Shown here piece by piece: positions 50,616-59,305 of a stretch of 64,000 bases of DNA. Origin of the DNA: Bacteroidaceae bacterium (GTDB lineage Bacteria > Bacteroidota > Bacteroidia > Bacteroidales > Bacteroidaceae). Each line of letters starts with the position of its first letter. Within the stretch, counting starts at the first letter, position 1. Location: contig JAFUFK010000005.1 of the NCBI GenBank assembly GCA_017469925.1, positions 84,684 through 148,683 on the forward strand, written 5' to 3'. The translations under genes were made by a program, and so were the position numbers. The notes below the pieces were generated by a model. That model saw only the letters and a program-made list of their open reading frames with translations. It was not told the DNA's origin and made no database searches.

Positions 50616-50957
50616 TCAGAAGTCGAGGTCGATTCGTATTTCGTCGTCGGTGTGTTCGGGGCGTGGCTCGGCTTTTCCCTGCTCAGTCTCGATGTAGGCG
50701 ATGGCTTCGTGCATGGCTTCGAGGAACTTCTCGAAGTCTTCGCGGTAGATGAATACCTTGTGCTTTTCGAAGCTGACGTTCTGGTTGGCGAAGTCGGTAC
50801 CGGTGACTATCTTCTTGCTTTCGGTCAGGGCCAGGTAGAGTTCGTCCTTGCGGTTGCGCTTGACGTCGATGTAGTAGATGCGCTTGCCGGCTTTTACGGT
50901 GCGGGAGAAGGCAATGTCGCGTTCCTTCGAGTCGTCGGTTCTCTTAAAATCTTCCAT
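50616..50957 (-). CDS. DUF3276 / PUR-family nucleic-acid-binding protein
   Basis: The 113-aa protein has a single PUR-like beta-beta-beta-beta-alpha unit: FSRTVKAGKRIYYIDVKRNR, ELYLALTESKKI, HKVFIYREDFEKFLEAMHEA. Bacteroidota members bind single-stranded DNA and RNA as dimers, like eukaryotic Pur-alpha. An acidic tail (PEHTDDEIRIDLDF) ends it. It stands alone between rplY and the divergent nusB. Confidence 0.88.
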   Translation of the reverse strand: MEDFKRTDDSKERDIAFSRTVKAGKRIYYIDVKRNRKDELYLALTESKKIVTGTDFANQNVSFEKHKVFIYREDFEKFLEAMHEAIAYIETEQGKAEPRPEHTDDEIRIDLDF

Positions 50958-51033
50958 AATAGATAGTTAAAGTGTGGTTTTAGGCTTCAAAATTGCATCT
51001 ATTTTCCGTAACTTCCAAAAAAAACGGTGAGAA

Positions 51034-51065
51034 TTTGCGTTTATGAGGCACATTTTGTACCTTTG
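51034..51065 (+). promoter_or_regulatory. Promoter of the nusB operon
   Basis: TTTG (51034-51037), 20-bp spacer, TACCTTTG (51058-51065), 40 bp before the nusB ATG. Confidence 0.75.
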
Positions 51066-51104
51066 CACTGCATTTAAGACACACAACAGGCATTCTTTGA
51101 TAAG

Positions 51105-52028
51105 ATGATTAACCGCGAATTGATTAGAATTAAGGTAGTCCAACTCGTCTATGCGTATTATCAGAATGAGGGCAAGACGATGGAAACTGCTGAGAAAGAG
51201 TTCGTTCACAGCCTAGACAAGGCGTATGAGTTGTACCACACCTTACTTCTTCTGATGCTTGCCATCAACCACATGGCTACGCGCATGGTGGAGATGGAGC
51301 AGAGCAAGGCGCGGCGTCTGCACTGGGACAAGGAGATTCCTACGAAGTTTATCGAAAACCAGTTCATCGCCCAGCTCAAGGCCAACAAGCAGTTGCAGGC
51401 CTTTGCCAAGCGCAACGGCAACCTGTGGGACGACGAAGAGGAACTGTTGCGCAACCTGTACAAGCAGATTACGCAGCAGGAGATATACCTTGAATACATA
51501 AGCACGCCTGCGCGCTCGTACGAGGAAGACCGCACCCTGTGGCGCAACATCTACCGCGCGCTCCTCTGCAACAACGACCAACTGGATGAGGTATTGGAGG
51601 ACCAGAGCCTGTACTGGAACGACGACAAGGTGGTCATCGACACGTTTGTGCTGAAGACCATCCGCCGCTTCGAGCCCGAGAACGGGGCCGACCAGGAACT
51701 CCTGCCCGAGTACCGTAGCGACGAGGACCTGCGCTTTGCCATGACTCTCTTCCGCACTGCCATCGACGGCAAGGAGACCTTCCGCCAACTCATTGCCGAG
51801 CAGACCCGAAACTGGGACCTCGAGCGCATAGCCACGATGGACCTGCTCATCATGCAGATAGCCTTGGCCGAGATAACGGCTTGCCCTGAGATTCCCTTGA
51901 GCGTGAGCATCAACGAATACGTCGAACTGGCCAAACTCTATAGCACACCCCGCAGCGGAAGCTATATCAACGGTATGCTCGACACCATTGCCAAGCGCCT
52001 TATTTCCGAAGGGCGCCTGGACAAATAA
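51105..52028 (+). CDS. nusB: NusB-family transcription antitermination protein, long Bacteroidota form
   Basis: RNA-binding factor that with NusE and NusA supports rRNA antitermination. At 307 aa it is more than twice the length of E. coli NusB, as is usual in Bacteroidota. The N-terminal RELIRIKVVQLVYAYYQNEG matches the NusB start, and the C-terminal RNWDLERIATMDLLIMQIAL, PEIPLSVSINEYVELAKLYS and GMLDTIAKRLISEG give the conserved core. The intervening 170 residues are a helical insertion. First gene of the nusB-DUF5606 operon. Confidence 0.93.
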   Translation: MINRELIRIKVVQLVYAYYQNEGKTMETAEKEFVHSLDKAYELYHTLLLLMLAINHMATRMVEMEQSKARRLHWDKEIPTKFIENQFIAQLKANKQLQAFAKRNGNLWDDEEELLRNLYKQITQQEIYLEYISTPARSYEEDRTLWRNIYRALLCNNDQLDEVLEDQSLYWNDDKVVIDTFVLKTIRRFEPENGADQELLPEYRSDEDLRFAMTLFRTAIDGKETFRQLIAEQTRNWDLERIATMDLLIMQIALAEITACPEIPLSVSINEYVELAKLYSTPRSGSYINGMLDTIAKRLISEGRLDK

Positions 52029-52058
52029 TCCCCTCGATAACCCCATAAAAAGTAAGTT

Positions 52059-52379
52059 ATGAATACAATGTTCGTATTACTACAGGCAGCCCAGCCACAA
52101 GGTGGCGGTGGCATGTCCTTCCTGCTGATGATGGTCATCATCTTTGTCATCATGTGGTTCTTCATGATTCGCCCTCAGCAGAAGAAGCAAAAGGAAATCC
52201 AGAACTTCCGCAACAGCATCACGGTGGGTAGTTCCATCGTTACGGCTGGCGGCATCTATGGCACGGTGAAGGCCATCGAGGACGAGGACAATACCCTCAT
52301 CATCGAGGTGGCCCGCGACGTACGCCTCAAGGTGGACCGCAACTCGGTCTATGCCTCAGCTCCCGTAAGTCAGAATTAA
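52059..52379 (+). CDS. yajC: Sec translocon accessory protein YajC
   Basis: Small inner-membrane partner of SecDF. The 106-aa protein has a short Gly/Gln-rich N-terminus, one helix (MSFLLMMVIIFVIMWFFM, about 19-36), the family motif RPQQKKQKEIQNF and a C-terminal beta domain with GSSIVTAGGIYGTVKAIE. It follows nusB by 30 bp; here it is separate from secD. Confidence 0.93.
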   Translation: MNTMFVLLQAAQPQGGGGMSFLLMMVIIFVIMWFFMIRPQQKKQKEIQNFRNSITVGSSIVTAGGIYGTVKAIEDEDNTLIIEVARDVRLKVDRNSVYASAPVSQN

Positions 52380-52403
52380 CACGCAACCGCGGGGGGCTGG
52401 GCG

Positions 52404-53411
52404 ATGGACCGGTATAGCGTAGCGAAATGGTGGCGCCAGGCGTGCGACTTCTTCTTTAGCCGCAGAAGTCGTGAACTGGGCGTGTTCCTTTTCTTCCTGG
52501 TAGTGTCGGCAGGCTTCTGGCTCTTGCAGACGCTCGACGAGACGTTTGAGACGGATGTCGTCGTGCCCCTGCAGCTGACCGATGTGCCTGACGAGGTGGT
52601 CATTACGACACCTCTGCCCGGCCATCTCACCGTTACGATTCGCGACCGCGGGACAGCGCTCACCCGCTATTGGCGCCACGACATCGACACGCTCCGCCTC
52701 TCCTTCCGCGATTATGACGCAGGGACGACGAATGGCCGCGTGCGCATCCCCCAGGCCGACGTGCTGAAGCACATACAGGGCGCACTGGCTACAACCAGCC
52801 GCGTGCAAGCCATCCGGCCCGATACGCTTGAATACTACTACAACCACGGCCTCAATGCTACTATACCCGTGCAGGTGGCTGGCGACGTCGATACCAACCC
52901 CCATTATTACCTGCTCGACCTACAGACTTCGCCTCAGGAGGTGCAGGTATTTGCCTCGGCAGCTACGCTCGACACCCTGACGGCCGTTCGCACGATGCCC
53001 GTTAACCTGACTGACCTCCAGGAGAACACCACCGTCGAGGTGGCCCTGCGCCCGATTCGCGGTGCTAAGCTCGAACCTGACCGCGTCCAGCTGACTGCTA
53101 CCGTTGATGTCTATATGGAGAATACCCTGGAAGTGCCCGTCGTGTCCCTCAACTTCCCTGCCGGAAAGCAATTGCGCACCTTCCCATCGACCGTACACGT
53201 GACCTACACCGTAGGCTATGCCCACAGCCGCGATATTACGCGCAAGAACTTCGTGAGCCTCGTGACCTATGAGGAGATTCTCGACTTGCAGTCGCAGGGC
53301 GCTACGAAGATTCCCGTCCGCCTGAAGAGCATACCCGAGGGCGTAAGCAATGTCCGCATCGAACCCAGCGAGGTCGATTACCTCGTCGAAACCGTTAGTG
53401 AGGAAGAGTAA
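52404..53411 (+). CDS. YbbR-like domain membrane protein
   Basis: The 335-aa protein has a basic cytosolic start, one helix (about 26-44: LGVFLFFLVVSAGFWLLQT) and three to four YbbR-like repeats outside (VVVPLQLTDVPDEVVITTPL, VTIRDRGTAL, PVQVAGDVDTNPHYY, VPVVSLNFPAGKQLRTFPS). In Firmicutes YbbR (CdaR) regulates the cyclic-di-AMP synthase CdaA; no cdaA is adjacent here, so the role is open. It lies between yajC and coaE, with 5 bp to coaE. Confidence 0.85.
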   Translation: MDRYSVAKWWRQACDFFFSRRSRELGVFLFFLVVSAGFWLLQTLDETFETDVVVPLQLTDVPDEVVITTPLPGHLTVTIRDRGTALTRYWRHDIDTLRLSFRDYDAGTTNGRVRIPQADVLKHIQGALATTSRVQAIRPDTLEYYYNHGLNATIPVQVAGDVDTNPHYYLLDLQTSPQEVQVFASAATLDTLTAVRTMPVNLTDLQENTTVEVALRPIRGAKLEPDRVQLTATVDVYMENTLEVPVVSLNFPAGKQLRTFPSTVHVTYTVGYAHSRDITRKNFVSLVTYEEILDLQSQGATKIPVRLKSIPEGVSNVRIEPSEVDYLVETVSEEE

Positions 53412-53416
53412 GGCGG

Positions 53417-54001
53417 ATGGTACGACTTGGCATTACTGGTGGCATCGGGAGCGGCAAGAGCTATGTAAGTCGCCTGCTTCAGGAGGACTTTGGCATAAGC
53501 GTATATAATTGTGACATACGTGCCCGCCTGCTCATGCTCTCCGACCCCGACCTTCGCAGCCAACTCTCCAGCCTCATAGAGGGTGCGTACGATACCCAGG
53601 GGGAACTGGACAAACGCCGTCTGGCTGACTACCTGTTTGCCTCTGAAGAGCATGCCCGGAGGGTTAACGCCATCGTCCATCCGGCTGTCCGAAAAGATTT
53701 GCACGAGTGGACATCCATGCTCCACTATGAGGACGTCCTGGCCGTAGAGAGTGCGATACTCTATGAGGCCGGATTCGACACGGAAGTGGATCGGGTAGTC
53801 TTCGTCGATGCCTCACAGGACCTTCGTATCCGGCGCACGATGGCGCGCGATGGGCTCCGTCGTAGGCAAGTACTCCAGCGAATAACCACACAACGGAGCG
53901 AGGAGGCCCGCCAACGGGCCGACTATATTCTGTTGAACGACGGGCAGGCCAACCTCCATGCCCAACTGACCTCTATCCTGGACTCCATAAAATCACCATA
54001 A
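53417..54001 (+). CDS. coaE: Dephospho-CoA kinase
   Basis: Last step of coenzyme A synthesis, phosphorylating the 3'-hydroxyl of dephospho-CoA. The 194-aa P-loop kinase has Walker A LGITGGIGSGKSYVSRLL, the substrate-binding NCDIRARLL and VHPAVRKDL, and the lid IRRTMARDGL. The length is normal. It starts 5 bp after the ybbR-like gene and is followed 38 bp later by DUF5606. Confidence 0.95.
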   Translation: MVRLGITGGIGSGKSYVSRLLQEDFGISVYNCDIRARLLMLSDPDLRSQLSSLIEGAYDTQGELDKRRLADYLFASEEHARRVNAIVHPAVRKDLHEWTSMLHYEDVLAVESAILYEAGFDTEVDRVVFVDASQDLRIRRTMARDGLRRRQVLQRITTQRSEEARQRADYILLNDGQANLHAQLTSILDSIKSP

Positions 54002-54039
54002 CGAAATAACGCAATCACGCAATAACGAAAGTAAGGAAT

Positions 54040-54480
54040 ATGTTAAAGACCATTCTCGCCATCTCTGGCAAGCCCGGACTCTACCGATTGGTATCCCGCG
54101 GCAACCGCAGTCTCATTGTAGAAACCCTCGACGATGCCCATAAGCGCACTCCCGCATTTGGCACTGATCGCATCATCTCGCTGGCCGACATCGCCATGTA
54201 CACCGATGAGGAAGAAGTGCCCCTGCGCCAAGTCCTTAACGCCATAAAGGCTCAGGAGGAAGGAAAGTGCGTTACGAGCATCGACCTGAAGACCGCCTCG
54301 AAGGACCAGCTTTTCGACTTCATGGGCCGAGTGCTCCCTTCGTTCGACCGCGACCGCGTTCATGCCTCTGACGTCAAGAAGCTGATTCAGTGGTACAACA
54401 TCCTCATCCAGCAGGGCATCACCGACTTCGACGAAGACCTGCAGGAGACCGAGGGTGACAACCTCGACGACAGAAAGTAG
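54040..54480 (+). CDS. DUF5606 domain protein
   Basis: The 146-aa cytosolic protein has the conserved Bacteroidota layout: N-terminal SH3-like LKTILAISGKPGLYRLVSRG, a middle DRIISLADIAMYTDEEEVPL and a helical SDVKKLIQWYNILIQQGITD. An acidic tail closes it. The function is unknown; it regularly accompanies coaE and nusB, as here. Confidence 0.88.
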   Translation: MLKTILAISGKPGLYRLVSRGNRSLIVETLDDAHKRTPAFGTDRIISLADIAMYTDEEEVPLRQVLNAIKAQEEGKCVTSIDLKTASKDQLFDFMGRVLPSFDRDRVHASDVKKLIQWYNILIQQGITDFDEDLQETEGDNLDDRK

Positions 54481-54492
54481 AGTAGAGAAGGC

Positions 54493-55071
54493 TTACATCA
54501 GCAATAGACCGGCTACGGCACAAAGCAGGATGATGCGTATAGGACTCATCTTGTAGATGGTCACGCTCACGAGCGCAAACAGGAAGATGAGTACGCTCAC
54601 CCAGAACTGCCATGGGCACTCGGTGGGTGTGGAGAAGTTCTCAGGCGTCATTAGGCAAAGGGCTGCTGCAGCCAGCAAACCCACTACGGCGGGGCGAAGC
54701 CACGTGAAGACCTGTTCCACCGTAGGGTGGTTCTTGTAAGCCATCAGGAAACGGCTAATCACAATCATCAGTATGAACGACGGCAGGACTACGGCAAAGG
54801 TGGCTACTGCCGAACCCAGTATGCCCCACGCCGGGGCATAGCCGGCTCCCGTAATGCTGGTGTAGCCTACGTAGGTGGCAGCATTGATGCCGATAGGTCC
54901 AGGTGTCATTTGTGAGATGGCCACGATGTCGGTAAACTGGCTCGTCGTCATCCAGTGATAGTGGCCTACGACCTCACCCTGTATCATCGAGAGCATGGCA
55001 TAGCCGCCCCCGAAGCCGAAGAGGCCAATCTGGAAGAATGTCCAGAAGAGCAGTATGAGGATACTAATCAT
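54493..55071 (-). CDS. Chromate transporter family half protein, second of a pair
   Basis: The 192-aa inner-membrane protein is one CHR domain: FWTFFQIGLFGFGGGYAMLS at the start, ISQMTPGPIGINAATYVGY in the middle and about six helices in all. Short CHR proteins are encoded in pairs and assemble as heterodimers that export chromate or another oxyanion, or have unknown substrates. It overlaps its partner by 4 bp and is the last gene of the glucokinase-to-chromate run. Confidence 0.9.
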   Translation of the reverse strand: MISILILLFWTFFQIGLFGFGGGYAMLSMIQGEVVGHYHWMTTSQFTDIVAISQMTPGPIGINAATYVGYTSITGAGYAPAWGILGSAVATFAVVLPSFILMIVISRFLMAYKNHPTVEQVFTWLRPAVVGLLAAAALCLMTPENFSTPTECPWQFWVSVLIFLFALVSVTIYKMSPIRIILLCAVAGLLLM

Positions 55072-55601
55072 ATCTTGTCGTCTTTAACTTGTCCATAAAC
55101 GTAGCCTCCTATGCCTGCCAGCAGGACGACATAGATGGGACTGAAGCCTAACGCCCAGATGAGCAGGGTAGCCACTATGGGTATCCATATGTTATGTCGG
55201 TTGACCTTGGCCATACGCCCCATCTTGAAGACGGGTGCCAAGATGAGCGCCACCACGGCCGGACGAATGCCTCGGAAGGCTCGCTCGACGTAGATATTGT
55301 CGCGGAAGCGCGTGAAGCACAGGGCTATCGTCAGAATGATAAGGAACGAGGGTAGGGCAGTGGCCAGTGTAGCAAGGGTAGCTCCGCGCATCCCCCGCAA
55401 CTTGTAGCCGATGAATATGCTGATGTTGATGGCAAAGATGCCCGGACATGACTGCGCAACGGCAATCAGGTCGAGCAAATCCTCGCGACTCAACCAGTGT
55501 TTCTCATCGACGACCTTTGCCTCGATGAGCGGTATCATGGCATATCCCCCCCCAATGGTGAAGAGCCCAATACGGAAGAATGTACTAAACAGCTGCCACA
55601 T
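55068..55601 (-). CDS. Chromate transporter family half protein, first of a pair
   Basis: The 177-aa CHR domain protein starts MWQLFSTFFRIGLFTIGGGY; IAVAQSCPGIFAINISIFIGY is the counterpart of the partner's PGP loop. About six helices. ATG at 55601 is preferred to a TTG two codons earlier; it overlaps the purL end by 17 bp. The Gly-Gly-Gly of TIGGGYAM is encoded by an eight-G run near 55546-55553, a site where slippage could switch the gene off. Confidence 0.88.
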   Translation of the reverse strand: MWQLFSTFFRIGLFTIGGGYAMIPLIEAKVVDEKHWLSREDLLDLIAVAQSCPGIFAINISIFIGYKLRGMRGATLATLATALPSFLIILTIALCFTRFRDNIYVERAFRGIRPAVVALILAPVFKMGRMAKVNRHNIWIPIVATLLIWALGFSPIYVVLLAGIGGYVYGQVKDDKI

Positions 55602-58600
55602 TTTCAATCCACTTACGTGCGTTGACGAAGGCCTCTATCCAAGGTGTAACCTCGTCGTGTCGGCGGTCCTCCGGATACCAGCCACATTGCCAGGGGAAGA
55701 TGGCACGTTCCAAATGGGGCATCATGGCCAGGTGGCGGCCGTCGGCCGAGCAGATACCTGCCACGCTATAGTCCGAGCCGTTGGGGTTGGCAGGGTACTC
55801 GTCGTAGCAGTACTTGGCTACGATATTGTAGTCGCTCTCCGAGCCAGGTAGGCTGAACTTGCCCTCTCCGTGGGCCACCCAGATGCCGAGTCGGCTTCCG
55901 CTGAGCGAGCCGAACATCACACTCTCGTTCTTGGGAATGGTCAGGCCCAGGTAGGCTGATTCGAACTTACGGCTATCGTTGTGCAGCATCTTGGCCTTGG
56001 GCGCACCCAGCAGGCCCAGTTCGACCATAAGCTGGCAGCCGTTGCAGATGCCCAGCGACAGCGTGTCGGGACGGGCATAGAAGCGGTCGAGTGCGGCCTT
56101 TGCCTTGGAATTATACAGGAATGCACCTGCCCATCCCTTGGCCGAGCCCAGCACGTCGCTATTCGAGAATCCGCCACAGAAGACAATCATGTTCACGTCG
56201 TCGAGCGTCTCGCGACCCGTAACGAGGTCGGTCATCATGACGTCCTTCACATCAAAGCCTGCAAGATACATTGAGTAGGCCATTTCGCGTTCGCCATTGG
56301 TGCCCTTCTCGCGGATGATGGCAGCTCGGATGCCTGACGGCTTTCTGCGGTCGGCACTAATTCCATACTGTGCCAGACGGTCCGTAAAGCGCTGGGGCAG
56401 ACGGAGGGAGACGGGTTGCTTCTTATAGTTTTCGAAGCGGGCTTCTGCACGTCCGTTCATGCTCTGGCGGCGGTCGAGTAGGTAGGAGGAGCGATACCAT
56501 GTGTCGCGCAATTGGTCGATGTCGAGGTTTTCCTCGTGCTCACCCTTGCGGATTCGCAGGTTACGCTCGCGGCAAGGCACACCAATATAGATGTATCCTA
56601 CGCCCTCCTCGTCCAGAAACTTCTTGAACTCGGCCTCGTGCTTGTCGCTTACCTGCACTACGACACCGGGATTCTCGGCAAAGAGTATCTTCATGATGTC
56701 CTCCTCCTCGAAGCGGTTGAGGTTCACCTTCAGTCCGCCATGTGTATTGGCAAAGACCATCTCCAGCAAGGTGGTGATAAGACCTCCAGCCGATATGTCG
56801 TGACCTGCCAACAGGAGGCCTCTCTTTACGAGTTCCTGCACGGCATTAAAAGCATCGCGGAAATATTCGGGATTGGTTACCGTAGGTACGTCGCTGCCTA
56901 CCTTGCCGAGCGTCTGTGCTAAGGCACTTCCGCCCAGTCGCAACAGGTCGAATGAGAAGTCTATGTGGTATAGGGCGCTCTTGGGTTCGTCGGCCAATAC
57001 GGGGCTGACAACCTTGCGGATGTCGCTCACCTCGCCGCCAGAGGTGACGATGACCGTTCCCGGGGAGATAATCTTCGACCCATCGGGGTACTTCTGGCTC
57101 ATAGAGAGGCTGTCCTTACCCGTTGGTACGTTTATGGCCAGGTCGCAGCAGAAGTTGCTCAGTGCCTCTACGGCCTGATAAAGGCGAGCGTCCTCGCCCT
57201 TCTGCGAACGGCAAGGCCACATCCAGTTGGCGCTCAGGCTTACGCTATCGAGGCCCTCAGCGAGCGGAGCCCACACAATATTCGTAAGACTCTCGGCCAC
57301 GCTAAGTACAGAACCTGCGGCGGGATTGGCCAAACCTGCCTGAGGCGCATGGCCCAGTGCGGTAGCTATGCCCTTTCGGCCGCGATAGTCGAGGGCCACA
57401 ACACCACAATCGCTCAAGGGCAACTGCAGGGGACCTTGACATTGCTGGCGAGCCACCTTGCCCGTTACCGAGCGGTCCACCTTGTTGGTGAGCCAGTCCT
57501 TACAGGCTACGGCCTCAAGACTTAAGACTTCCGAAAGTAGGTCCTTAAGGCCTTTGGGATAAGCCCTTAGGTCTTCATACGTGCGTTCTACGGTCTCATC
57601 CACCATCACGGTCTTAGGCGAGTGACCGAACATCTGTGCCACGTCGAGGTCGAAAGGCCTGATGCCGTCGCCCTGTTCGAAGGCGAAGTGTGCATCGCCC
57701 GTCGTCTCGCCTACGACATAAAGCGGAGCACGCTCGCGTTCGGCTATCTTTCTCACATGGTCGAGATGTTCTTCCTGTATGAGCAGTCCCATACGCTCCT
57801 GGCTCTCGTTGGCAATAATCTCTTTCGATGAGAGGGTGGGGTCGCCGATGGGCAACTTGGTCATGTCGATGTGTCCGCCACACTCCTCCACAAGTTCCGA
57901 AAGGCAGTTGACGTGCCCCGCCGAGCCGTGGTCGTGAATCGATACGACGGGATTCACATCCTCTTCACAAAGTGCGCGTACGAGGTTGTTGGCACGTTTC
58001 TGCATCTCGGGATTGGCGCGTTGTACGGCATTTAGTTCGATGCCGCTCGAGTAGCGTCCCGTATCAACAGAACTTACCGAACCGCCTCCCAGACCGATGC
58101 GATAGTTATCACCACCTACGACCACGATTTTGTTGCCCTTCTGTGGTGTGCCCTTCAGACAATCGCGCTTGGTACCATAGCCCACACCTCCTGCAAGCAT
58201 GATGACTTTGTCGTAGCCATACTGCTCGTTGTTCTCCTTATGCTCGAAGGTTAGCACAGAACCGGTGATTAAAGGCTGTCCGAACTTGTTGCCGAAGTCG
58301 CTTGCTCCGTTCGATGCCTTGATGAGTATCTGTTCGGGTGTCTGATAGAGCCAGGGGCGTTCGGCCAGGTGGCCTTCCCACTCAGCTTCTTTGTTGCGCG
58401 GGTAACTGGTCATATAGACTGCCGTTCCGGCTATTGGCCACGAACCTACGCCTCCGCCCATGCGGTCGCGTATCTCTCCGCCCGTTCCCGTCGAGGCTCC
58501 GTTGAAAGGCTCTACGGTAGTCGGGAAATTGTGGGTTTCGGCCTTGATGCTGATGACACTCTCTATGTCCTTGATGACAAAGTAGTCGCTCGTCGAATGG

Positions 58601-59280
58601 TCCTTGGGCGCAAACTGTTCGACCACAGGGCCTTGAGCAAAGGCAACATTGTCCTTATAGGCCGAGAGAATCTTGTGCGGGTTCTCTTGCGTCGTCTTCT
58701 TAATCATCTGGAACAGACTGCTGGGCTTCTCCTCCCCGTCGATAATGAAGGTGCCACCGAATATCTTGTGGCGACAATGCTCTGAATTAATCTGGGCAAA
58801 GCCGAAGACCTCTGAGTCGGTAAGCCGACGTCCGAGCTGGCGTTCCACATTGTGCAGGTAGTCAATCTCCTCGGGGCTCAAGGCCAGACCCTCTTCCTCG
58901 TTATAGGCTTCAAGGTCTTCGATAAGACGGATGGGGGCCGGTTCGATGTTGACCGTAAAGATATCCTGGTCGAGCCCCTTGTAGAGGCGCTGGAGCATTG
59001 GGTCGTACTCTGCCTCTTCGCTGGTCACGGGGAAGTACTCTTCGATGCGCATGATGCCCTGGATGCTCATGTTCTGCGTAATTTCTACGGCATTGGTACT
59101 CCAAGGGGTTATCATTTCGCGGCGGGGACCTACGAAACATCCCTCGAGACTTGGGGCCGCTTCTGCCGTTGCTCCACCATAAAGCCACTGGAGTTTATCG
59201 ATGTCTTCGCGGGTGAGTTCACACTTGCTCTGCGTAGCGATGATGGTCGCCTGCGGGGTCTTGAAAAAGGTTATAGCCAT
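55585..59280 (-). CDS. purL: Phosphoribosylformylglycinamidine synthase, single-chain PurL
   Basis: Fourth step of purine synthesis, FGAR to FGAM with glutamine and ATP. The 1231-aa protein is the large fused form: N-terminal PurS-like region, two AIRS-like FGAM-synthase halves (SVISIKAETHNFPTTVEPFN, GASTGTGGEIRDRMGGGVGS, LAGGVGYGTKRDC), and a C-terminal glutaminase with the nucleophile in LSLGICNGCQLMVELGLLG and its partner WVAHGEGKF. The ATG at 59280 gives MAITFFKTPQ, and upstream codons overlap DUF5723. The chromate transporter gene begins within its last codons. Confidence 0.96.
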   Translation of the reverse strand: MAITFFKTPQATIIATQSKCELTREDIDKLQWLYGGATAEAAPSLEGCFVGPRREMITPWSTNAVEITQNMSIQGIMRIEEYFPVTSEEAEYDPMLQRLYKGLDQDIFTVNIEPAPIRLIEDLEAYNEEEGLALSPEEIDYLHNVERQLGRRLTDSEVFGFAQINSEHCRHKIFGGTFIIDGEEKPSSLFQMIKKTTQENPHKILSAYKDNVAFAQGPVVEQFAPKDHSTSDYFVIKDIESVISIKAETHNFPTTVEPFNGASTGTGGEIRDRMGGGVGSWPIAGTAVYMTSYPRNKEAEWEGHLAERPWLYQTPEQILIKASNGASDFGNKFGQPLITGSVLTFEHKENNEQYGYDKVIMLAGGVGYGTKRDCLKGTPQKGNKIVVVGGDNYRIGLGGGSVSSVDTGRYSSGIELNAVQRANPEMQKRANNLVRALCEEDVNPVVSIHDHGSAGHVNCLSELVEECGGHIDMTKLPIGDPTLSSKEIIANESQERMGLLIQEEHLDHVRKIAERERAPLYVVGETTGDAHFAFEQGDGIRPFDLDVAQMFGHSPKTVMVDETVERTYEDLRAYPKGLKDLLSEVLSLEAVACKDWLTNKVDRSVTGKVARQQCQGPLQLPLSDCGVVALDYRGRKGIATALGHAPQAGLANPAAGSVLSVAESLTNIVWAPLAEGLDSVSLSANWMWPCRSQKGEDARLYQAVEALSNFCCDLAINVPTGKDSLSMSQKYPDGSKIISPGTVIVTSGGEVSDIRKVVSPVLADEPKSALYHIDFSFDLLRLGGSALAQTLGKVGSDVPTVTNPEYFRDAFNAVQELVKRGLLLAGHDISAGGLITTLLEMVFANTHGGLKVNLNRFEEEDIMKILFAENPGVVVQVSDKHEAEFKKFLDEEGVGYIYIGVPCRERNLRIRKGEHEENLDIDQLRDTWYRSSYLLDRRQSMNGRAEARFENYKKQPVSLRLPQRFTDRLAQYGISADRRKPSGIRAAIIREKGTNGEREMAYSMYLAGFDVKDVMMTDLVTGRETLDDVNMIVFCGGFSNSDVLGSAKGWAGAFLYNSKAKAALDRFYARPDTLSLGICNGCQLMVELGLLGAPKAKMLHNDSRKFESAYLGLTIPKNESVMFGSLSGSRLGIWVAHGEGKFSLPGSESDYNIVAKYCYDEYPANPNGSDYSVAGICSADGRHLAMMPHLERAIFPWQCGWYPEDRRHDEVTPWIEAFVNARKWIENVAAV

Positions 59281-59305
59281 GCTGTTGTCTGTTTTAGTTT
59301 TAGTG

